Shown one piece after another: positions 1-10,237 of a stretch of DNA of 64,000 nucleotides (within the stretch, counting starts at the first letter, position 1; each line of letters starts with the position of its first letter). Under the pieces are notes generated by a model that worked only from the letters and a program-made list of their open reading frames with translations, was not told where the DNA came from and ran no database searches. The position numbers and the translations under genes are program-made. This DNA is from Paenibacillus amylolyticus (GTDB lineage Bacteria > Bacillota > Bacilli > Paenibacillales > Paenibacillaceae). Where the stretch lies: the NCBI RefSeq assembly GCF_001570725.1, contig NZ_BCNV01000003.1:140143-204142 (forward strand), read 5' to 3'.

Positions 1-236
1 AGACTGCTGGGGGAACCAAGCTGGAGAACGAACTGGGCACGTACGATATTTATTATTTCCCGGGTCTGGTGCGCGAAGGACAGATGAAATATATCGCGAC
101 CCGAGTGACCTATAAGGAACTGATCAGCAAAGACTTCAAGATTACACTGCCCAAAGCAGGATGGTACACCATCATTGTGCAAAATCAGGAGCGCGAACGC
201 GTATACTCCACGCTGCTTGTTAATCGGGCCAATTAG
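1..236 (+). CDS. C-terminal end of a probable secreted protein (partial)
   Basis: An open frame enters from the left edge (codons in phase with position 3) and ends at TAG 234-236, giving the last 77 residues of a protein whose start lies outside the window. The residues alternate hydrophobic and polar in a beta-strand pattern (for example YDIYYFPG and GWYTIIVQNQ), as in an extracellular beta-sandwich. It lies 21 bp upstream of the large SLH gene on the same strand with no terminator between them, so the two are probably co-transcribed and this is probably also a cell-surface protein. The family cannot be recognised from the tail alone. Confidence 0.6.
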   Translation, partial: TAGGTKLENELGTYDIYYFPGLVREGQMKYIATRVTYKELISKDFKITLPKAGWYTIIVQNQERERVYSTLLVNRAN

Positions 237-257
237 AGAAACGGAAGGGGTTCACCC

Positions 258-3200
258 ATGCGACGGAACAAAATTATTCGGATAATCGCAACGTTGATGG
301 CCATGGTCATGCTGATCAGCGTCTTGCCGCTTCACATCGCGGCAGCGGCCGTATCCTCAGCGGGAACGACATCCATTAAGAACGGGTTTATCAAGGTAAC
401 AGTGGACAATGCAAGTGGGCGCTTCAGCATTCGTACAGAAGACGGCCAGCCAATCCGCAAAAAGGATAACGGCGTGGATATGATCTTTGGTGGAGATAAC
501 CCGGAGACGTCGTTCACGACATTCCGCATCAACGGAACGGATCTGATCTTCGGTAATCCGTACAAAATGGCACCGAACTGGACCTCGGAGGTTACACCTC
601 CGAAGGTCGTTACGGGTAATGACGGTACCCAGAGTCTGGTTACCGTATGGACCGTTCAAGGCATTCGTATTAGCCAAGTGATCACTTTGCTGTTGAAGGA
701 AGACAAGGATCAGGGCGGTAATGCGCGTGTTCAATATGTGGTGGAAAATACGACAAATGCCAAGGTAGAGATCGGGTCACGTGTGTTGCTGGACACATCG
801 GTCGGCGGCAATGATGGCCCAGCCTTCCAGATCGGGCAGAATTATTCCGTTCCACTTACGGTGGAGCGCAAACTGGTTCACGAACCAGAGAAGCTCGGTT
901 ATGACAAAAACGTGGACGAGCAGGCGTACAATCTGCATAAGCTGCCACCTTACTGGGTGATGCGGGATAAGCTTGATCTGAGCAACCCGCTGGCGACGAA
1001 TGTCATTGCCTATGGATTCAACAACCTGTTCGAGGGCGGTATTAACATTGTTGATGAAATGGTGGTAGGCCATTGGGCCAATCTCGCCGGAACGAAATGG
1101 GAATATGAACCGGACGAGAATCTTGATTTTACGCAGGATACAAATGATTACGGTACAGCCGATACGGCAGTGGCTTTCTATTGGGAGCCTGATACTGTTC
1201 AAGCTGGCGGCCAGCACTCGTATGAACTGGTATACGGCTTGGGCGAGATTGTTTCCCCCGAGAAGGTATTCGATGTTCGTTTCCTTGATCCAACGCAGAA
1301 GCTGGAGACGAATGAGGAAGAGACGGGTTACGTGAATGACGGCGTGTTCGAAGTGAACACGGAGATTGAGAACCTGGAGATGTTCAACACCAACCATAGC
1401 CAAATCGATGTGACTCTCACACTGGAGAACGGTCTGAGCTTTGTGGATGAGAATGGGAAGGAACTCAATGCAGCGAGCCAGAAGCTTACCTTCCGCAAGG
1501 ATGTTCCGCCGGAACAAGCTGCACAGGGCATTGAATTCATTCCGTATAAACCGGGCGAGGTCGTCGCAGCCAAATGGCGAGTGAAGGGTACAGGTAAAGC
1601 CTGGCCTTCAACGCGCCAGTATATGGTGACGGTGAGCAGCCCGGAGACAGAGAAAAAGCTGGAGACGGCCGCTCAAGAGAGCGAAGGGCTTCCGGAATCG
1701 GAAATTCGAGCAATCTATGAATCGTCAAGAGCAGGTTTTATTTTCCTGCCACCGGTTGGCGAATTAAGAGAGACATTGGTCTACGCCATGTCACCGGAGG
1801 AAGCGTACAGCAAGGACGAGAAGTACATCACGCTGAACGTGTCCAATATCGCTGCCTACAATGTCGGCAATGAAGCAACGTCTACCGCTGCCAACTTTGA
1901 CATGTATCTGGTGAACGTGAAGAACGGGGATCGTTACAAAGTGCCGGTGACCCGTTCCGTAACATCCCAGCCACTTGGAAACGGGTTCGCGGGAGATTTG
2001 AAGCTGGTATATCGTGGCGGGGAAAAGGTGAAGGCGGACGGCACAACGCTTGAAGTGCTGAACGATGCGTTCTTGCCGCTTGGGGAATATGCCGTGCAAG
2101 TGGACTATCGGGACAAGTCAATTCCCGAGCTGGCTGAAGCGCTGAGCTTCAAGACAGACCAGACTTTTGCCATAACCGAGAATGAAGAGAACCGGGTTCG
2201 CAAAGCCGGAATTCTCGCTGTATATAAAACTAAACTGGACCTAAATGCAGGTGCTGGTGAGAAAGCGACGTTTGCGAGCGTGCTGCCATGGACGTACGGT
2301 AACCTGACGGACGCGCAGTTCAAAACAAAGCTGGATCAGGATCGGGCGAGACTGACTGCTGCCAAGCAGGAAATGGTAGCAGCTTCACGCAAGCTGGACC
2401 CTGATCTCGATGTAGCTGGAGCCATCGATGCATCGGCTTCGCCGGTATATGCGGTCCAAACGTTCGAAAATGAAGCAGCATTCGAAACGTTCAAAAAAGG
2501 ACTTGATGATGATACCGAGCAGGAGGTTGTTCTGGAAGTGCGCGGTAAGATCGTGCAGTCCGGTACGGGTGCAAACGCCCAATATACGGTTCAATCGGAT
2601 ACTGAACCTGCGATTCTCAACAAGAGTGTAGCTTACAGCGGGAAAGACCTCACCATTTCAACGGGGAATTTCCCGCTCGCCAAAGACTTGAGAGCAAATA
2701 CCGACACGCCGTTCTTGCAAACCCTCTTTGTGGGTGGCGACGGTACCCTAAGCGTGGCGAATAGCGGTTTCGTATTCCATTCCGGCGAATGGACCGTTGA
2801 TTTCTACAACGGATTCGATAAGTCACTCGGAACGGAATCAAAGCTGACGGATGAAGAGCAGGCATGGGAGGAAGGACGTAATCCGGCAGACCCTACCCTG
2901 AATGGAACTCTGACTTGGGCTAACGGTATGCTGGGCGATGCGCTCAATCCTTACCGAAATCTGCTTGTCTCCTATGTGTACTTTAATAAACATACGTTGT
3001 TTTCAACACCTACCTTCTCGCTGAACGGCTTTGGGTTGAAACTCAATGACTTCGTACTGCGGCAGGATGGTGTGTCCTTCGGTGGTGCAATGAAGATGTT
3101 TATTGTAAATGGAGAAGTAAGCAATGTGATGTTCAACCAATCGGGATTCGTGGGCATCGATTCCTCACTGGCGTTTGAATTGGATAATAGAATCGGTTTG

Positions 3201-6200
3201 TTCAAACCGGACTCCGAGGATAGCGTAAAAGGCGGTATCAATGTTACACACTATAAAGACCCGAACAAATACGGCATCATGAATTCGTACGGCGTTAACT
3301 TCGAGGCTAAACTGGAGAACTTGTTCTCCATTAGTGCAGAGCTTGCCTTTAAACGGGTTCCCGACGGACGGATTATTCCAGACGTGATTGCTTTTGGATC
3401 GGACCTTCCAGATCCGGGCATCATGATCAATCCGGCTACCAAAATCTCAAGTATTCGCGGCGCCATCCGTGAACTTGCGATGACGATTGCCGGTGGTACC
3501 GAACGCTTGCCCCTGACGCTGGAGGCAGGCATCGACATGGAGCTGGGGCAGAAGCCGGCTGTATTCTCAGGTAGTGTAGACCTTACACTCAAAGCTACCG
3601 GCTTCAAAGTGGTGGGCAAACTGGGCTTCGGTGAAGGCAGCAAAGTCATCCCGATGTTGACGGAAGCGCTTGTCCAGACCCAATGGGCCAGCCCGATGTT
3701 TATCCGAGCCAGGGCACAGATTGATGTCGGTGGATGGGATATCATCGTGGGCAGCGCCAGCCTGTTTATCGGCGAGAACCTGGAGAAGGGACGAGTTGAT
3801 TTTGAAGGCATGGTCAGTTCCAAAATACAAATACCAAGTTCAGTGCCGGTTGTCGGCGGTTTAGGATTTGGAACCCGTGCAGGCGTGAATAACGATGAAC
3901 TGTGGGCAGGGATTTCCTTGTTATTCCTCACCTTGGGCATCAAATATTACTGGGGCGGCGGCATCTCGTTTATGACCGATGGATCGGCATTGGATAACGA
4001 GGCACTCGCACACCTGTCGATTAATGATCCAGAGCAGGGTCCGCGCCTGTTACAGATCGGAACGGGAATAGAGACGCTTGCGACCTCATGGGAGAATGAG
4101 GAGCCTGAGCGTTACGAGATTCGGTACACCGCCGTTGGAGAAGGCATTGATATGATCGAGGATAGCTCGCAAAACCTCGGCATTGGCGGCATTCGTACGT
4201 CCAATGGAGGGAAAACGCATGTGATCCCGATGAGTGGAGTGACAGGGGATGCGCTCCTTGAATTGGAGTATTTTACAACAACCAGACCTACTCTGACTCT
4301 GAAGCGTAACGACGGAAGTACGTACGATATCGTGTATGGAGAAGCAACGGATCGGAACGCAACGGCGTTTGAACAGATTATCAAAGCACCTAAAGAGGGT
4401 GATCTGAAGAGCGACGGTACAACAGTGACCAAAAAAGAAGAGCTTCAGGGCACCGATATCCGTCGGATCTATGTTGCCATTCCACAGGAAGACGCGAAAA
4501 CGGGAAGCTGGACACTGACGTCCAGTCAATCGGTCAAGTCCAAGCTGATGAACATTCCGGTACTTCCGGAACTGTCTTCGACGGAACTTGCAGTAGATCC
4601 ACAGGATGCGGACCAATTCACAGCAACTTGGACCGTGGACAACGCTTCGCCTGGAGATACGGTAGATTTGTATCTGTCTTCGGACCGTTTACAGGCAACA
4701 CCTACACCGGATGAATCCGTTGATCCAGGGATCATGATTGCCAAAGGCATCGAGATTGAAAGTGCCGATATTGGTGCTGACGGTCGTGCATCCGGCGAGA
4801 TGACCTTTGACGTGAAGCAGATTGCGTACCTCGGCGGAGCAGACCTTCGTGGTTTGCTGCAACAAGGGACATATTATCTGCGTACGGAACTGAAAACGGA
4901 CATGGCATTCTCTGTCTTATCTTCACAAGAAGGGTATACGCTCGTAGATCCGTTTGCTCCGAACGCCGTGCCAGAAGTGGAAACGAGAAGCATTGGTAAC
5001 GGGCAGTTCGAGGTCGCATTCCCGGCGATCACGAAAACAGTAGAAGAAGAAGCGGAGGAGTTCACTTATATTCTGACCGCATCGGACGAGCAAGGACATC
5101 TGTATGATCCGTTCGGCGAAGAAGGATACAGTGAATCCGACTTGAAAGCTACGCTCAAGGATGGCAAGTATCATGTGACCGTGGGCGGATGGAATGCACT
5201 AGGAACACCTAAGATGGGTGCGGACGGCAAAGTGCTGCGTAATGCAGACGGCACCATTGCCATGGAGGATAAAGAGGTACGCCATTCCGGCCTGGAGCCG
5301 GGTAAATCTTATCGTATGGGCGTTACGGTTGCACGCAAACCGGCTTCCGATGAGCAAGCGAATCTTCGTTTATCCACAACGACGTATAGCGGGTCGAAGC
5401 TGCTTCCTGCCCCTACAGGGCCAGTGCTTTCGCTCGATAACAAACAAGTGGTCAACAACAAATACGAGGTGGTTACAAGTTCGAATCAGGTGACCGTGAA
5501 CGTGGCTTCGAATCAGTCGAACGTTGTTGTAGAGGCTTCGACGGACGATGGTTCGCTCGGCACCACTAACCTTGCAACAACAGACAAGCTGAAGTTCAAC
5601 TTTGAGGTGGATGGTGTATATGCAGTCCAGCTCAAAGCTCGAAATACTAACACAGGGGATACGTCAGTCACGATGCTGTATGTCACGATGGATACGACGG
5701 CTCCGATGATCTATCTGGATTCACCTTCACAAAGCGAACGGGTACAGGGAGGTGTTGCGCTCGTACAGGGTACAACGATGACCGATGCCGAAGTGACGGT
5801 AACGGATGCCGATAGTGATCAAAAATTGGCACAGTTCAAACCGGACGAGAACGGAGTCTTTAAACATGAGGTGCCGATTGATGTGAACCGCATGAAGACC
5901 CGTCTCCGAATTAAAACCGAGGACGCGGCAGGCAATGTGAACTCTGCCGTTGTCGAGGTACTGAACGGCGACTTCAAGCTGCCGCGCAGACTGAAACTGG
6001 TTATGCCTGATGAACTTGTTGCCGGTGGAGAACAAGCTGCAGTTCAGACTTATGTGGAGTATACGGATGGGACTCGTGAACTCGCAGATAACGATAGCAT
6101 CACCTACAGTGTGGTTATGGGTGAAGCGAATGCAGCCGTTCAGGATGATGGTCTTCTCGACGGAAAACGTGTTGGAGCTGCTCTAATCCAGGCCGATTAT

Positions 6201-7949
6201 ACATGGCAAGGTACTGAGCTTAGCACGACGGATATCGTCTCCGTTGTTGCACCGAAGACGGGAGCTGCACCACCGGATTACATGGATACGATCAAAGCCT
6301 CCACGATCGGGACAGGCAAAAAGGGAGAGACACGTGTCTCGATCAGCGCTGCCGGACACAAAGGCAACATGGTTGGCAGTGAACTGGCATACCGTATTTT
6401 CACGGACCAATCGCAAGTGATGCTGCCAACATTTGAACAGGATATCAGCGGATGGAACACGCTGCCTTCCGATAAAGTCATCAAAGCAAAACCAGGCGAG
6501 TGGGTTGTCATCGCCAAACGAACAACCAGTGAGCCGAAACTCGCAACAGCATCCTCTGCTGCGGTGAAGGTGAATGAGCGGATCTCTTCAAATGTGGAGC
6601 CAAGTGAGCCAAGCTCGGGCGGTAGCAAACCACCCGCATCGAATGTACCTGTTGGTCCGTTGACGGTGGGTGGCGTAGCCATCGATAGTGCCGTTGGAGG
6701 TAAAGACATGAAGATACCTCTGGAACTGGATGCAGTGCAGAAGGATGGATTGTTGCTGGTCGATGTTACGCCAGGCGTAAGTGGTCCGACCGTGGTTGCT
6801 CATCCTGTTCGAGAAGCGCTGCTTGATGCAGCCGAGCAAGGACAGCGAATTCGTTTGCACGTTGCGGGCCAACTGGAGCAACTACGCTTTGAGCTGGATG
6901 CGGATTTGATTAAACAACTCGCTGCCAAAGATATTTCTATGGATCTGGAAAGCGATTGGGGTAGCTACCGTTTGGATTGGAATGCTATCGATCTGAACGC
7001 ACTCGAAGCAGCTTTCCCGGCGCAAAAGGCCGAGGATATCAAAGTAAGCTTAAATGTAGGTAAACCGGATCAGGCATACGAACGGCTTGCTGCGAAGCTT
7101 GCCAGTGAAGGTCGCATGATCCCGAGAGGAACCCCGGTTGGCTTCAACATGACGGCAAGCGATGGTAGCAAGTCAATCGAGATCGATAAGCTTTTGAAAA
7201 TGACAACCAAAGAACTTTATCTGCCGGTTGGAGAGGACGAACGCTCCGTATCGACCGTGGTCGTTCTTGAAGCGGATGGAAGCTTGCGGCATGTGCCAAC
7301 CCGCTTCGAAGTGCGGGACGGCCGGATGATTGCCATCGCAAGCAGTATGACCAACAGCGTGTACTTGCCGATCCGATATGACGCTACCTTTAGCGACATG
7401 AAGAGTCACTGGGCAAGCGAAGCGGTTCATGATCTGGCATCACGTCTGGTTGTGAATGGCGTGTCGTCTGCTCGCTATGAGCCTTCGCGTAGCATGACTC
7501 GGGCAGAGCTTGCTGCACTGATGGTGAGAGCCTTTGGCCTGAAACCAGACACAGGCGCAAGTTCACCATTCGCAGATGTTAAAGCAGCGGATTGGTACAA
7601 CGATGTGGTGCAAGCAGCAACTGCCTATGGCCTCATGACGGGCTACAGCGGTAATCGTTTCGGACCACAGGATGCCATGACACGTGAGCAAGTGATGGTC
7701 ATGCTGATCCGTGCATACGAGATGGCAGGACATACTGCACCAGCTGTGAGTAGTGCAGCTTATAGCCTTGACGGTTATACTGATGCATCAACGTTGTCTG
7801 ATTGGGCCAAAGACAGTGCCGCGCAAGCGGTAAAACTGGGTCTGATTCAAGGTAAATCGGCAACGACACTTGAGCCAAAAGCTCCGGTAACTCGTGCCGA
7901 GATGGCGACGCTTGTCCGCAGATTGCTTGTGGAACTGGATTTGCTGTAA
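258..7949 (+). CDS. Giant secreted S-layer-homology protein (2,563 aa)
   Basis: The ATG at 258 follows AGGGG at an 8-nt spacing and begins a signal peptide (RRNK, hydrophobic core, cleavage near AAAA at residues 28-31). Three SLH domains at about 2378-2563 should bind secondary cell-wall polymer. Before them, residues ~2120-2375 form a module also seen in the SLH protein at 18.2 kb (shared motif around HVPT). Residues ~1-500 are beta-rich, ~1480-1900 look like Ig/fibronectin-like segments (TTAPMIYLDSP opens one), and ~1,900-2,040 resembles a bacterial Ig-like region. The core (~900-1260) is glycine-rich and beta-predicted, without a family I know. No catalytic motif is apparent, so a structural or adhesin role is the safest reading. 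An intrinsic terminator follows. Confidence 0.9.
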   Translation: MRRNKIIRIIATLMAMVMLISVLPLHIAAAAVSSAGTTSIKNGFIKVTVDNASGRFSIRTEDGQPIRKKDNGVDMIFGGDNPETSFTTFRINGTDLIFGNPYKMAPNWTSEVTPPKVVTGNDGTQSLVTVWTVQGIRISQVITLLLKEDKDQGGNARVQYVVENTTNAKVEIGSRVLLDTSVGGNDGPAFQIGQNYSVPLTVERKLVHEPEKLGYDKNVDEQAYNLHKLPPYWVMRDKLDLSNPLATNVIAYGFNNLFEGGINIVDEMVVGHWANLAGTKWEYEPDENLDFTQDTNDYGTADTAVAFYWEPDTVQAGGQHSYELVYGLGEIVSPEKVFDVRFLDPTQKLETNEEETGYVNDGVFEVNTEIENLEMFNTNHSQIDVTLTLENGLSFVDENGKELNAASQKLTFRKDVPPEQAAQGIEFIPYKPGEVVAAKWRVKGTGKAWPSTRQYMVTVSSPETEKKLETAAQESEGLPESEIRAIYESSRAGFIFLPPVGELRETLVYAMSPEEAYSKDEKYITLNVSNIAAYNVGNEATSTAANFDMYLVNVKNGDRYKVPVTRSVTSQPLGNGFAGDLKLVYRGGEKVKADGTTLEVLNDAFLPLGEYAVQVDYRDKSIPELAEALSFKTDQTFAITENEENRVRKAGILAVYKTKLDLNAGAGEKATFASVLPWTYGNLTDAQFKTKLDQDRARLTAAKQEMVAASRKLDPDLDVAGAIDASASPVYAVQTFENEAAFETFKKGLDDDTEQEVVLEVRGKIVQSGTGANAQYTVQSDTEPAILNKSVAYSGKDLTISTGNFPLAKDLRANTDTPFLQTLFVGGDGTLSVANSGFVFHSGEWTVDFYNGFDKSLGTESKLTDEEQAWEEGRNPADPTLNGTLTWANGMLGDALNPYRNLLVSYVYFNKHTLFSTPTFSLNGFGLKLNDFVLRQDGVSFGGAMKMFIVNGEVSNVMFNQSGFVGIDSSLAFELDNRIGLFKPDSEDSVKGGINVTHYKDPNKYGIMNSYGVNFEAKLENLFSISAELAFKRVPDGRIIPDVIAFGSDLPDPGIMINPATKISSIRGAIRELAMTIAGGTERLPLTLEAGIDMELGQKPAVFSGSVDLTLKATGFKVVGKLGFGEGSKVIPMLTEALVQTQWASPMFIRARAQIDVGGWDIIVGSASLFIGENLEKGRVDFEGMVSSKIQIPSSVPVVGGLGFGTRAGVNNDELWAGISLLFLTLGIKYYWGGGISFMTDGSALDNEALAHLSINDPEQGPRLLQIGTGIETLATSWENEEPERYEIRYTAVGEGIDMIEDSSQNLGIGGIRTSNGGKTHVIPMSGVTGDALLELEYFTTTRPTLTLKRNDGSTYDIVYGEATDRNATAFEQIIKAPKEGDLKSDGTTVTKKEELQGTDIRRIYVAIPQEDAKTGSWTLTSSQSVKSKLMNIPVLPELSSTELAVDPQDADQFTATWTVDNASPGDTVDLYLSSDRLQATPTPDESVDPGIMIAKGIEIESADIGADGRASGEMTFDVKQIAYLGGADLRGLLQQGTYYLRTELKTDMAFSVLSSQEGYTLVDPFAPNAVPEVETRSIGNGQFEVAFPAITKTVEEEAEEFTYILTASDEQGHLYDPFGEEGYSESDLKATLKDGKYHVTVGGWNALGTPKMGADGKVLRNADGTIAMEDKEVRHSGLEPGKSYRMGVTVARKPASDEQANLRLSTTTYSGSKLLPAPTGPVLSLDNKQVVNNKYEVVTSSNQVTVNVASNQSNVVVEASTDDGSLGTTNLATTDKLKFNFEVDGVYAVQLKARNTNTGDTSVTMLYVTMDTTAPMIYLDSPSQSERVQGGVALVQGTTMTDAEVTVTDADSDQKLAQFKPDENGVFKHEVPIDVNRMKTRLRIKTEDAAGNVNSAVVEVLNGDFKLPRRLKLVMPDELVAGGEQAAVQTYVEYTDGTRELADNDSITYSVVMGEANAAVQDDGLLDGKRVGAALIQADYTWQGTELSTTDIVSVVAPKTGAAPPDYMDTIKASTIGTGKKGETRVSISAAGHKGNMVGSELAYRIFTDQSQVMLPTFEQDISGWNTLPSDKVIKAKPGEWVVIAKRTTSEPKLATASSAAVKVNERISSNVEPSEPSSGGSKPPASNVPVGPLTVGGVAIDSAVGGKDMKIPLELDAVQKDGLLLVDVTPGVSGPTVVAHPVREALLDAAEQGQRIRLHVAGQLEQLRFELDADLIKQLAAKDISMDLESDWGSYRLDWNAIDLNALEAAFPAQKAEDIKVSLNVGKPDQAYERLAAKLASEGRMIPRGTPVGFNMTASDGSKSIEIDKLLKMTTKELYLPVGEDERSVSTVVVLEADGSLRHVPTRFEVRDGRMIAIASSMTNSVYLPIRYDATFSDMKSHWASEAVHDLASRLVVNGVSSARYEPSRSMTRAELAALMVRAFGLKPDTGASSPFADVKAADWYNDVVQAATAYGLMTGYSGNRFGPQDAMTREQVMVMLIRAYEMAGHTAPAVSSAAYSLDGYTDASTLSDWAKDSAAQAVKLGLIQGKSATTLEPKAPVTRAEMATLVRRLLVELDLL

Positions 7950-8013
7950 ATATAAAGAATTTGTTGTTTTTGTAAGCATGATGAACAAGTTTATAGCAAC
8001 TTAAAATAACTGG

Positions 8014-8050
8014 AAAAGCCCGAAAGTCATTGCGACTTTCGGGCTTTTTT
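8014..8050. terminator. Intrinsic terminator after the giant SLH gene
   Basis: The arms AAAAGCCCGAAAGTC and GACTTTCGGGC enclose the loop ATTGC and are followed by six T. The A-rich left side means it could also end the AraC-family gene converging from the right. Confidence 0.85.
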
Positions 8051-8091
8051 GCACCTTTTTTATGAGTAGGCTTATAGCTTTGCACATTATT

Positions 8092-9033
8092 TCATACCCA
8101 GCCTGTAAATTCCAGTATGGATGCTTTTGCAGACTGTGCCTCGGTATGGGCCCCTTTGCGCCAGGCTTTGGGCGATTCTCCCATCAGTTTAGCGAAGCAA
8201 CGGTTAAAGCTGGAGATGGATCGGAAACCGACCTGCTCAGAGATAGACAGAATGGAAGCCTCCGTGCTTTTCAACCGCTTGCATGCCTCTTCGACCCGTG
8301 TACTATTCAGAAAATCGAGAGGTGTGGTTCCCATAATTTCATGGAACTTGCGGCGAAAATGCGTTGTACTCAGATGACACAGTTCAGCGAGGTAATCAAT
8401 GGTCACGGGCATCATATAATTTTTGGTGATAAACTCCAGCACGGGTGAGATGACCAAGTCACCTTGAAGGTCCCTTTCCTGATCCTGCGCTGACCACCTC
8501 TCGTTACTCGCATGAACTCGAAGAAGTTCGATATATAGAGACATCAACAAGCCGTACGCGCTCTCCCGATAGTAGGGGGACTGCTGCTTCATTTCTTCTA
8601 CAATTGATGTTGCTAGCGTATGAATTTTGGGGTGCTGTTCCTTATTCAGAATGCAATTGGTTCCCTGAATGGCCCATAAATTCGGTTCAATATGAGTTTG
8701 AGCGGTTTTGAGCGAATGACGGAAGAGTTCTTCCGGTGAAAAAAAGATATAGGCCCACAGGCTGGCGTTATTAGGCGAACTGTATGTGGTATGCGGAAGA
8801 TAACGAGGAATGAACGTGATGTCGCCTGCTCGAAAAGGCACAGATTCCCCCTTAATCTCCATGATGCCTCCATCCGAATAACAGATGCCAATCTCCATGT
8901 GGTTATGGAAATGAAGATGCTCACTTTTGATATCGGATATTCTCCAGCGGTCTCCACTGAGTAACAGGACAGGAAAATCAATGGGCAGACTGTAGTGACG
9001 ATATTCAATGACAGGTTTCTTCGGTTTGGGCAT
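8092..9033 (-). CDS. AraC-family transcriptional regulator
   Basis: 313 residues. The N-terminal half is a cupin-like sensing domain (HLHFHNHMEIGICYSDGG, then a second strand set with IPRYLPHTTY), as in AraC proteins that bind sugars. The C-terminal ~100 residues hold the double helix-turn-helix, with LAELCHLSTTHFRRKF and the signature ISEQVGFRSISSFNRCFAKLMGESP. The start is preceded by TAGGAG. It is divergent from the GH105-GH112 pair, with about 170 bp between, so it is most likely the activator of that pair. The inducing sugar is not readable from sequence; a rhamnose- or galacturonate-containing fragment is inferred from the target genes. Confidence 0.92.
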   Translation of the reverse strand: MPKPKKPVIEYRHYSLPIDFPVLLLSGDRWRISDIKSEHLHFHNHMEIGICYSDGGIMEIKGESVPFRAGDITFIPRYLPHTTYSSPNNASLWAYIFFSPEELFRHSLKTAQTHIEPNLWAIQGTNCILNKEQHPKIHTLATSIVEEMKQQSPYYRESAYGLLMSLYIELLRVHASNERWSAQDQERDLQGDLVISPVLEFITKNYMMPVTIDYLAELCHLSTTHFRRKFHEIMGTTPLDFLNSTRVEEACKRLKSTEASILSISEQVGFRSISSFNRCFAKLMGESPKAWRKGAHTEAQSAKASILEFTGWV

Positions 9034-9127
9034 TTTCGAGGACTCCTATGTATAAATGATTGAAATTGCACAGTTTTGTTGTGAATATGCTTAGATTGAG
9101 ACTATTTTACTGCGTACAATGGAATAA

Positions 9128-9141
9128 GTAAAGCGTTTACA
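9128..9141 (+). promoter_or_regulatory. cre-like (CcpA) site upstream of GH105
   Basis: GTAAAGCGTTTACA matches the catabolite-response consensus TGWAANCGNTNWCA everywhere except the first two bases. It lies 64 bp before the GH105 start, in the divergent region, which fits carbon-catabolite control of a glycan-use operon. Confidence 0.5.
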
Positions 9142-9204
9142 AAAATGGACGGACACCTCTCAGGGCGCACTTGGGGGCGTGTGCGGAGGGAGAGGGGAAT
9201 AACA

Positions 9205-10224
9205 ATGCTTCAAGTGAAATATGACAGAGAACAGATTCTAAACGTAATCGAGAGCGTTACCAAGAAAACACTGGATATGGATCTGACATGGGATTGGCCC
9301 GGCGGTGTGGCTTATTATGGCGTATCCAGAGCCTATCAAACGACAGGCAACCAAGAGATTCTGGACAGGCTGGTGAAATGGGCGGACGAATATATCGAGC
9401 TGGGTCTGCCGAGCTGGACGGTAAATACATGTGCCATGGGCCATGTGCTCATCACTTTATATGAAGAAACCGGTGATCAGAAGTATTGGGATATTGTCCT
9501 CAGCAAAGTCGATTATCTCCAGAACCATGCGCTTCGCTTTGGAGACAATGTGCTTCAGCATACGGTATCCGTTTCCAATGATTTTCCGGAACAAGCTTGG
9601 GCGGACACCTTGTTTATGGCGGCATTTTTCCTGCTCCGCGTAGGTAGCAAATTAAAAGATGAGGCCATGATTCAGGATGCGCTGAATCAGTATTACTGGC
9701 ATATCAAATACCTTCAAGATCCGACCAGCAGTCTGTGGTATCACGGCTATAACAATATCAACAAGGACCATATGTCCGGATTTTACTGGGGAAGAGCGAA
9801 TGCTTGGGGAGCCTATACGATGTCTCAAGTGAAACCGCAATTGAAAGACTGGTATCTGTATCCGCAGTGTATGGATGTAGAATGTGCACTTCGCGATCAA
9901 TTAGCAGCTCTCAAACTGGTACAGACCGAGAACGGCTTGTGGCGTACGGTTTTGGATGACGAAGAATCGTATGAAGAGGTGTCAGCCTCCGCTGGTATTG
10001 CAGCAGCCATGATCAACAACGGCAATCCACTGCATACGAAATATGTGCAAAAGGCACTGGAAGGCATCCTGAACAATATTAGCGAGGATGGACGTGTGCT
10101 TGGTGTATCTGGCGGTACGGCGGTCATGAAGGATCGGGATGGTTATCGCAATATTCCAAAAGACTGGATTCAGGGCTGGGGTCAGGGCCTGGCACTCGCT
10201 TTTCTGTCCGATATGTTGAGATAG
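9205..10224 (+). CDS. GH105 unsaturated rhamnogalacturonyl hydrolase (YteR/YesR-like)
   Basis: 339 residues from ATG 9205, which is preceded by GGAGGGAGAGGGG at good spacing; an upstream in-frame ATG at 9145 has no such site. The family (GH88/GH105) removes the unsaturated galacturonyl residue left by lyases at the non-reducing end of rhamnogalacturonan oligosaccharides. The alpha/alpha-barrel pattern is visible: WADTLFMA places Asp134 where YteR has its catalytic Asp, and GFYWGRANAWGAYTM and GWGQGLALAFL match conserved barrel segments. No signal peptide, so it acts in the cytosol on imported oligosaccharides. The GH112 gene follows after 13 bp. A GH88-type unsaturated glucuronyl hydrolase is a less likely alternative. 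Confidence 0.88.
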   Translation: MLQVKYDREQILNVIESVTKKTLDMDLTWDWPGGVAYYGVSRAYQTTGNQEILDRLVKWADEYIELGLPSWTVNTCAMGHVLITLYEETGDQKYWDIVLSKVDYLQNHALRFGDNVLQHTVSVSNDFPEQAWADTLFMAAFFLLRVGSKLKDEAMIQDALNQYYWHIKYLQDPTSSLWYHGYNNINKDHMSGFYWGRANAWGAYTMSQVKPQLKDWYLYPQCMDVECALRDQLAALKLVQTENGLWRTVLDDEESYEEVSASAGIAAAMINNGNPLHTKYVQKALEGILNNISEDGRVLGVSGGTAVMKDRDGYRNIPKDWIQGWGQGLALAFLSDMLR

Positions 10225-10237
10225 GGAGGGAACCAAA

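Noticed and set aside
3251..3943. 230-codon antisense frame inside the giant SLH gene
   Set aside because: Low-complexity Pro/Ser translation and no start context; shadow frame.
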